Shown in pieces: positions 58,643 through 64,000 of a stretch of 64,000 nt of DNA. The DNA is from Rhizobium sp. 32-5/1 (GTDB taxonomy: Bacteria > Pseudomonadota > Alphaproteobacteria > Rhizobiales > Rhizobiaceae). The translations under genes were made by a program, and so were the position numbers. The notes below the pieces were generated by a model. The model did no database searches and had not been told where the DNA came from. It saw only the letters and a list, made by a program, of their open reading frames with translations. The stretch spans positions 2,854,501-2,918,500 of the forward strand of contig NZ_CP120638.1 of the NCBI RefSeq assembly GCF_029537235.1, given 5' to 3'. The first letter of the stretch is position 1. Each line of letters opens with the position of its first letter.

Positions 58643-60888
58643 TCAGTTGATGGTAAAGGTTGTGGTGCTTGTGGCGAAGCGTCGGCTCTTGATGGTCAAG
58701 GTCAGCGTCCCGTGCTCATCGCCAGCCTCGATCCAGAAACCGGTGGCGCCGCCCTTCAGCGTATGGTCGGCTGGGCCGATGATGCGGCCCGGGCCTTCCA
58801 GCGCCAGCGAAACGGGTTCTTCGAAGAATGGCAGGAGATTGCCGCACTGGTCGAGGACCCTGATAACGACGCGCACTGCGTCCTTTTCACCGGCACGAAG
58901 TGCCGTGTCATCCGGCGTGACTTCCAGCGTGGTCGGGACGGGATCGGCCGGCAGGGTGAGAGACTTCACCGGTTTGCCATCGACATAGCCAGTGAAGGTG
59001 CCTTCGCGCCAGACGCGGCCCCAGGTGCCGAATTCTTCGGGCGTCACGCTCCGGAGGTCAAGAACGACAGGAGGGTGGGGAAGATGCGGGTAATTCTCCC
59101 GGTCCGGATAGACGCGCTTGGCCGGCCACTCGCCGAATTTCACCTCGATATAATCGCAGTTGGTGAGGATGATCAGCGGCAGCACGCCGCCGACATTGCG
59201 CTCGCCGCGCGCCCAAAAGGTGACCGGCTGGAGTACGACACCGTCCTTCGGGTCTCCCTGCGAGGCATAGGCATAAGCTGCCAGCTTCGGGATGCGGTAC
59301 ATGTCCAGCACGCCGTGATAGCAGATGCGGTCGCCGGCTCCGAAATCCTTGTGGGTGTTGTAGTCGAACATGCACCACCCGGTGGAGCCTGAAATATTGC
59401 TGTCGCCCGCGACCGCATCGAGGATCAGCAGGTGCCGCGTGACGTGTTCGGCCTGGCGCTGTTCCTGGTCGAAGCGTTTTGTCGGATACATGTGACCGTT
59501 GTATTCCGTGATCATGTAGGGGATCGGCCGGGTAATGCCCGTCGTCTCCACCCGGTCGCGCAGAACGACGCGGCCGCGATTGTTGCCCGGCATCTCCTCC
59601 TGGCCGAGGATGAAGTCGTTCATCGTGTAGACGTCTTCGAGCAGTTCCGAATTGGTGATGAACCGGACGCCACCGGTTTGTCGCGTCGCATCCAGTTCGC
59701 GGGCGAGCCGGTTTGTCTCGGCATAAAAGTCGTGATTGTCCTGGCTTTCGTTGATGCGCACGCCCCAGATGATGATCGACGGGTGGTTCCAGTCGCGTTC
59801 GATCATGCAGCGAACGTTTTCGACGGATTCCTTCTGCCATTCCGTGCCGCCGATATGCTGCCAGCCGGGAATCTCTTCAAAGCAGAGCAGGCCGATCTCG
59901 TCGCAGCGCTCAATGAACCATTTCGACTGCGGATAATGCGAGGTGCGGACGATGTTGCAGGCCAGTTCATACTTGAGGATGTCGGCATCCTTCTCCTGTG
60001 CCCGACGGCCCATGGCATAGCCGGTATGCGGCCAGCTCTGGTGACGATTGAGGCCGCGCAGCTTCAGCGGCCTGCCGTTGAACAGGAAACCGTCCGGCGT
60101 GAACTGGGCGGTTCTGAAACCAAAACGATGCGTCAGTACGTCTTCGCCATGCTCCGTCTCAAGTTTTAGCGAGAGGGCATAAAGCACCGGATTGTCGATG
60201 TCCCAGAGTTCGATCCCGGTCAGGTTTTCGAATGTCAGGAAGGCTTCGTTGGCACTGACATTAACGGACGCCGTCGCCACATCGCCGCCGCCGCGACGGC
60301 TGATCTGTGCGGAGATCGTCCCAGCAAAGGCGCGGCCCTCCGGATTGGCGAGAAAGACGCGGGCGGTGACAGACTTGGTGTCGGCCAGCGCATCCGGCGT
60401 CTCGATCTTGACGTTGGCGATCGATACCGGGCTTGCGACCTTCAGCCAGACGTCGCGATAGATGCCGGCAAAGCAGAGATAATCGATCTGTCCGCCGAAG
60501 GGCGGGATTTCCGGGTTCTCGGACCCGTCGATCTTAACGGTCAGGAGGTTCTCGCCCCGTTTCAGATGCGGTGTCAGGCGCGCCTCGAAGGGTGTGTAGC
60601 CGTCCTTGTGCGCGATGATCCTGTGGCCGTTGAGATAGACCTCGCTGTCGGCCATGGCGGCGTCGAAGACCAGCGAGACTTCGCGGCCCTCGAAGCCGTC
60701 TTCCCAGGTGAGCACCTTCTGGTAGGTGAAGGCCTTCTGGTAGATGGTTTCATCGAAATAGTTATAGGAAGCTCCACCGCCGTGTGCGGCAGGCGGATTG
60801 TCTCGCCCGTCAGCGGCCGGTCCGTCGCGGTCGGGTCGAAGCCCTCCGCAAAGATCCAGTTGCCGTTGAAGCTTTCATATCTGCGCAT
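58643..60888 (-). CDS. lacZ: GH2 beta-galactosidase, frameshifted near the start
   Basis: An intracellular GH2 glycosidase. The amino-terminal jelly-roll domain begins [17 protein letters not shown]; the immunoglobulin-like and TIM-barrel domains follow, with the acid/base Glu in [13 protein letters not shown] and the nucleophile Glu in [13 protein letters not shown]. The C-terminal 200 residues are beta-rich accessory domains. One base is missing at 60767-60768 (CC for CCC on the minus strand); restoring it gives [20 protein letters not shown] and 748 residues. It lies between the lacG-type permease and the ATPase gene, as in known lacEFGZK operons. Substrates other than lactose, such as plant beta-galactosides, are possible. 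Confidence 0.87.
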
Positions 60889-60898
60889 TGACGAAATC

Positions 60899-61738
60899 CT
60901 ATTTCACGGAACCAAGCATGCCCTGTACGAACTGGCGCTGCATGATGAAGAAGACGAGGAGGGTGGGAAGTGTCGCAAGGATCGTACCGATCATGACGAC
61001 GCCGAAATCGGGGTAGTAGGCCGAGGCGAGCGAAGAGACGACAAGCGTGATCGTCTTGGTCTCGTTGGACTGCAGCACGATCAGCGGCCAGAGGTAGTTG
61101 TTCCAGCTTGTCATGAACACGATCACGAATGCCGCCGCAAAGGTCGAGCGCATCACCGGCACGTAGATGTAGAGGAATATCTGCCATTCCTTCAGCCCGT
61201 CGACCTTGGCCGCGTCGCGCAGTTCGGTCGGAAAAGCCTTGGTCGACTGGCGGAAGTAGAAAATGATGAAGGCGGAGGCGATGGTCGGCAAGAGAATGGC
61301 GATATGGGTGTTGATCAGCCCTGCCTTGCCCATCATCATGAAGAGCGGGATCATCAAGGCGGCAAACGGTACCATCAGGGTCAACAGCACCAGCGAGTAG
61401 ATGCGGTCGCGCATCTTCGAGCGGAACATCTCAAAGCCGTAGCCGGCCAGCGACGAGACCGCGATGGTCAGCAGCGTGGTCAGAATGGCGACCTTCGCCG
61501 AATTCCAGAATACCAGCGGCACATCAACAAGGGTGAAGAAATTCGCGACATTGGTCGAGAATGCGTCGCCGAAGCTTGTCTTGCCCTTGATGATGTCGAT
61601 CGACGTGTTGGTCGAGCTGATCAGCATCCAGATGAAGGGAAAGACCGAGACGAAGGCTGCGATGGACAGCGCGATATAGGTCGCTGCGCCGGGCAGGATG
61701 CGCCATGCGCGCGCGGAGGGGGCGGGTGTCGGTCTCAC
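60899..61738 (-). CDS. lacG: Lactose-type ABC transporter permease
   Basis: A 279-residue CUT1 permease (MalG type) with six hydrophobic segments and the EAA loop ELRDAAKVDGLKEWQIFLYIYVP near 172-194. The amino terminus is Pro/Arg/Ala-rich. It overlaps the stop of lacF by four bases and is followed by lacZ after ten bases. The assignment to lacG rests on operon order. Confidence 0.9.
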   Translation of the reverse strand: MRPTPAPSARAWRILPGAATYIALSIAAFVSVFPFIWMLISSTNTSIDIIKGKTSFGDAFSTNVANFFTLVDVPLVFWNSAKVAILTTLLTIAVSSLAGYGFEMFRSKMRDRIYSLVLLTLMVPFAALMIPLFMMMGKAGLINTHIAILLPTIASAFIIFYFRQSTKAFPTELRDAAKVDGLKEWQIFLYIYVPVMRSTFAAAFVIVFMTSWNNYLWPLIVLQSNETKTITLVVSSLASAYYPDFGVVMIGTILATLPTLLVFFIMQRQFVQGMLGSVK

Positions 61739-62631
61739 GAGCGGTCCCTCGCAGCGTAGAATTGAAGGAAGGACAGGACGGCGACCATCAGGACGATGAC
61801 ATAGGAGATCGTCGCGGCATAACCGAAGCTCGGCATGAAGCGGAAGGTGAGGTTGTAGATGTAGAGCGACAGGGTGATTGTCGCATCCGCCGGCCCGCCC
61901 TTACCCTCGGTCAGGTTATAGACTTCATCGAAAAGCTGGATCGTCCCGATCGTCGAAATGATGGTGGTAAAGAGAATGACCGGCTTCAGCATCGGGATGG
62001 TGAGGTGCACGAACCGCGCCCAGGCAGGAACGCCGTCGATGCGGGCGGCCTCGTAGATCGACTTGTCGATATTCTGCAGTGCCGCCAGATAGAAGATCAT
62101 GTTGTAGCCGGTCCAGCGCCAGGTAATCGCCAGAATGACCAGCACCTTTGCCCAGAAGGGCTCCGTCAGCCAGCCGATCGGCGTGCCGATGAGGCCGACG
62201 GCCATCAGCGCCTGGTTGATCACGCCATCGACGGAGAACATGCTCTTGAACAGCACGGAATAGGCGACCAGCGAGGCGACGCAAGGCAGGAAGATTGCGG
62301 TGCGGAAAAAGCCGGCGAACTTCAGCTTGTCGGTATTGAGCAGCGACGCCAGCATCAGCGCCAGCACGATCATGATCGGCACCTGGATGACGAAGAACGT
62401 CGTGGTGTTGATCAGCGCCTTCAGGAAGACCGGATCATTTGACAGGCGGGTGATGTTCCCGAAGCCTGCGAACTTCAGCATCATGCCCTTGCCCGAGTAG
62501 AAGGACAGAAACAGCGAGCGGAAGATCGGATAGATCAGGAAGATGCCGATGAGCGCGAGTGCCGGGGCGATGAACAGCCAGCCGTTCACATCGTAATAGC
62601 GCTTCAACCCGCCTGGTTTTGCAAGAGCCAT
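61735..62631 (-). CDS. lacF: Lactose-type ABC transporter permease
   Basis: A 298-residue CUT1 permease (MalF type) with six hydrophobic segments. Family blocks are YDVNGWLFIAPALALIGIFL near 13-32 and the EAA loop IYEAARIDGVPAWARFVHLTIP near 191-212, followed by GTIQLFDEVYNLTEGKGGP. It pairs with the lacG product. It lies 138 bases after lacE, and that spacer holds strong hairpins that may lower its expression relative to the binding protein. Confidence 0.9.
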   Translation of the reverse strand: MALAKPGGLKRYYDVNGWLFIAPALALIGIFLIYPIFRSLFLSFYSGKGMMLKFAGFGNITRLSNDPVFLKALINTTTFFVIQVPIMIVLALMLASLLNTDKLKFAGFFRTAIFLPCVASLVAYSVLFKSMFSVDGVINQALMAVGLIGTPIGWLTEPFWAKVLVILAITWRWTGYNMIFYLAALQNIDKSIYEAARIDGVPAWARFVHLTIPMLKPVILFTTIISTIGTIQLFDEVYNLTEGKGGPADATITLSLYIYNLTFRFMPSFGYAATISYVIVLMVAVLSFLQFYAARDRS

Positions 62632-62769
62632 GATCGTCGTTCCGCTTCTGGGTGGATCGGTCTTTTCGGTGCCCGGCAGTGCCCGCGAATGATCAGGCGG
62701 CCTTCGACAAGGCCGCCCGTTTTGGCGGATGACGGGCGTAGGGGCGCCCGTCGCTGGGAGGAGGACTGC
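62632..62769 (-). promoter_or_regulatory. lacE-lacF spacer with hairpins and a CCTCCTCCC motif
   Basis: In the direction of transcription, CCTCCTCCC (62756-62764) lies six bases past the lacE stop. Two strong hairpins follow: GACGGGCG/CGCCCGTC (about 62730-62752) and GGCGGCCTT/AAGGCCGCC (about 62698-62719). Hairpins between a binding-protein gene and its permease genes commonly stabilise the upstream mRNA. The 9-base motif is the exact loop sequence of the cuckoo RNAs and appears unpaired here. Confidence 0.6.
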
Positions 62770-64000
62770 TTACTGGATCTGGCCTTCGGCCTGGCTCTGG
62801 ATTTGCTTCAGGACCTCATCGATCTTCGCACCCTGAGCGAGCGACGGAAGATGCGCGGTGACGGCGGTGTCAACTTCATTGGTGAAGATGCCGTAGTTGA
62901 CCGGAGGAACCTTCGACAGCCAGTCGGAGAAGTTCTGCCAGACAGTTTCGCCACCGAAGAAGTCATCCGCCTTCATGTAGGCGTCACCGGTGCGGGCTGC
63001 GAGCAGCGAGCCGACTGCGCCGCGCTCCGTGAGAATCTTCTGGTAGAAGTCGATGTCCTTGGCGTAGGTCTCGTTCAGGAAGGCGATCGCATCGGCTTTT
63101 TCCGCCGAGCTTTCCAGGACATACCAGCTCGATCCGCCGAGGTTGGACGCGTGTCCGGCACCTTCGATGCCAAGGCTCGGGATCGGGGCCACGCCCCATT
63201 TGCCTGCCTGATCGGCCTGCGCCTTGACGGTACCGGTGATCCAGACGCCTGTCGTGACCGATGCGACATCGCCGGAGGTGAAGCTGCCGACCCACTCCGT
63301 CCAGCCGGAAGACGGCTTGTAGATGCCGGCCTGCAGGATTTTCTGTTGTGTTTCGAGCGCTGCCTTGAGTGCGGTGTTGTTCTCGATATTCAGATTGCCG
63401 TCAGCATCGAAATACCACTGACCGGCGGACTGCATCAGGATGCGGGTGAAACCGGCATCGGTGATGTCGAGGCCCATCATCTTCTTGCCGGTCTTTTCCT
63501 CGACCTGCTTACCGATCTCGATGAACCGATCCCACGTGATGTCCTGAACGTCGGTGGGCTTGAAGCCGGCCTGCTCGAGATAGTCCTTGCGGTAGTAGAA
63601 GCCCGTGACGCCGCTGTCGAACGGCATGCCGTAGACCTTGCCATCCACTGTCATCAGTTGCACCTTGTAGGGTGCAAAGCCGGAGTAATCGACCGTGCCG
63701 CTCAACTCGGCAAAGGCGCCGGGGAAGGACTGAAGGTATTTCTGCGCGCCGTAGTCCTCGATCAGGACGATATCCGGCAGCGCGTCCGTCGTGCCGGACG
63801 ACAGGGCTGTCTGCAGCTTCTGCTCGACATCGGCTTTCGCGAAGTCAACGATGTTGAACGTCGTTTCCGGATGCTTGGCGGTATATCGCTCGCCGGCTTC
63901 CTTCATGATCGCGACGTTGAAATTGGGGTCCCAGCACCAGATGGTGACCTCACCGGCAAAAGCGGCGGTGGATGCAAAGAGGCTTGCGCCTGCGAAAGCT
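62770..64000 (-). CDS. lacE: Lactose-type ABC transporter substrate-binding protein (5' end outside window)
   Basis: A family 1 solute-binding protein that continues past the right edge. The first visible residues, FAGASLFASTAAFA, are the end of a signal peptide, followed by mature EVTIWCWDPNFNVAIMKEAG. Later blocks are LPDIVLIEDYGAQKYLQSFP and the GVWITGTVKAQADQAGKWGV ligand-cleft region, ending GQIQ. About 410 codons are visible, so only part of the signal peptide is missing. It is the first gene of the lac-type operon; the promoter is outside the window. An internal ATG at 63906 is not the start. Confidence 0.92.
   Translation of the reverse strand, partial: AFAGASLFASTAAFAGEVTIWCWDPNFNVAIMKEAGERYTAKHPETTFNIVDFAKADVEQKLQTALSSGTTDALPDIVLIEDYGAQKYLQSFPGAFAELSGTVDYSGFAPYKVQLMTVDGKVYGMPFDSGVTGFYYRKDYLEQAGFKPTDVQDITWDRFIEIGKQVEEKTGKKMMGLDITDAGFTRILMQSAGQWYFDADGNLNIENNTALKAALETQQKILQAGIYKPSSGWTEWVGSFTSGDVASVTTGVWITGTVKAQADQAGKWGVAPIPSLGIEGAGHASNLGGSSWYVLESSAEKADAIAFLNETYAKDIDFYQKILTERGAVGSLLAARTGDAYMKADDFFGGETVWQNFSDWLSKVPPVNYGIFTNEVDTAVTAHLPSLAQGAKIDEVLKQIQSQAEGQIQ

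Overview
The window is chromosomal or large-replicon DNA from an alphaproteobacterium of the Rhizobiales (Rhizobium/Agrobacterium/Sinorhizobium group). The grounds are high GC, many ATGA-coupled operons, a lacEFGZK-type operon in the order known from Agrobacterium and Sinorhizobium, EcfG/RpoE2-type promoters (GGAAC-N16-CGTT), an HWE-family histidine kinase, and two multi-hairpin RNAs of the alphaproteobacterial 'cuckoo' (alpha-r14/CcsR) type whose loops carry CCTCCTCCC. No tRNA, rRNA, CRISPR, phage or intact insertion sequence was seen.

Layout. 1-3.7 kb: LPG-flippase-like membrane protein, cold-shock protein, first cuckoo RNA, an EcfG-driven DUF883 protein, small membrane proteins. 4-6.3 kb: class A penicillin-binding protein. 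6.6-12 kb: acetate kinase fused to a PduL phosphotransacylase, then a KaiC-like ATPase, HWE kinase and lone receiver. 12-19 kb: arabinoside module (ArsR-type regulator, GH51 arabinofuranosidase, CUT1 ABC transporter with a convergent ATPase gene). 19-20 kb: PHB-depolymerase-type esterase. 20.8-28.1 kb: 5-oxoproline/D-glutamate module (transporter, PxpA, D-glutamate-cyclase-like protein, fused PxpB-PxpC, biotin carboxylase) with a divergent GntR regulator. 28.2 kb: second cuckoo RNA. 29-37 kb: probable purine-derivative operon with a split Rieske oxygenase, a GST-like protein, an 8-oxoguanine-deaminase-like hydrolase and a BMP-type ABC importer. 37-49.5 kb: branched-chain acyl-CoA catabolism (AraC regulator, SDR, thiolase, acyl-CoA dehydrogenase, complete 2-oxoacid dehydrogenase, 3-hydroxyisobutyryl-CoA hydrolase, 3-hydroxyisobutyrate dehydrogenase, enoyl-CoA hydratase). 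49.6-50.6 kb: two small stress genes behind an EcfG promoter. 50.7-55.4 kb: two chemoreceptors and a free periplasmic PDC-like protein. 55.5-64 kb: lac operon plus a Gfo/Idh/MocA-aldo/keto reductase fusion, running off the right edge.

Two things matter when reading the annotation. First, ten genes are each broken by one or two single-base shifts (twelve in all), mostly in short homopolymers. Adding or removing that base restores a full-length, conserved protein every time, so these look like sequence errors rather than real pseudogenes, and I annotate the restored genes. Second, the CCTCCTCCC motif (anti-Shine-Dalgarno) recurs outside the two RNA genes, in the lacE-lacF spacer and in a hairpin before the branched-chain E1-alpha gene. 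Several ribosome-binding sites in the window are its exact or near-exact complement.

The most promising candidate for an undescribed system is the 29-37 kb operon. Its Rieske centre and catalytic iron site are on separate polypeptides and a GST-like protein is encoded with them, an arrangement reminiscent of the NdmC/NdmD/NdmE methylxanthine N7-demethylase. Here it is linked to a purine deaminase and a purine/nucleoside-type importer.
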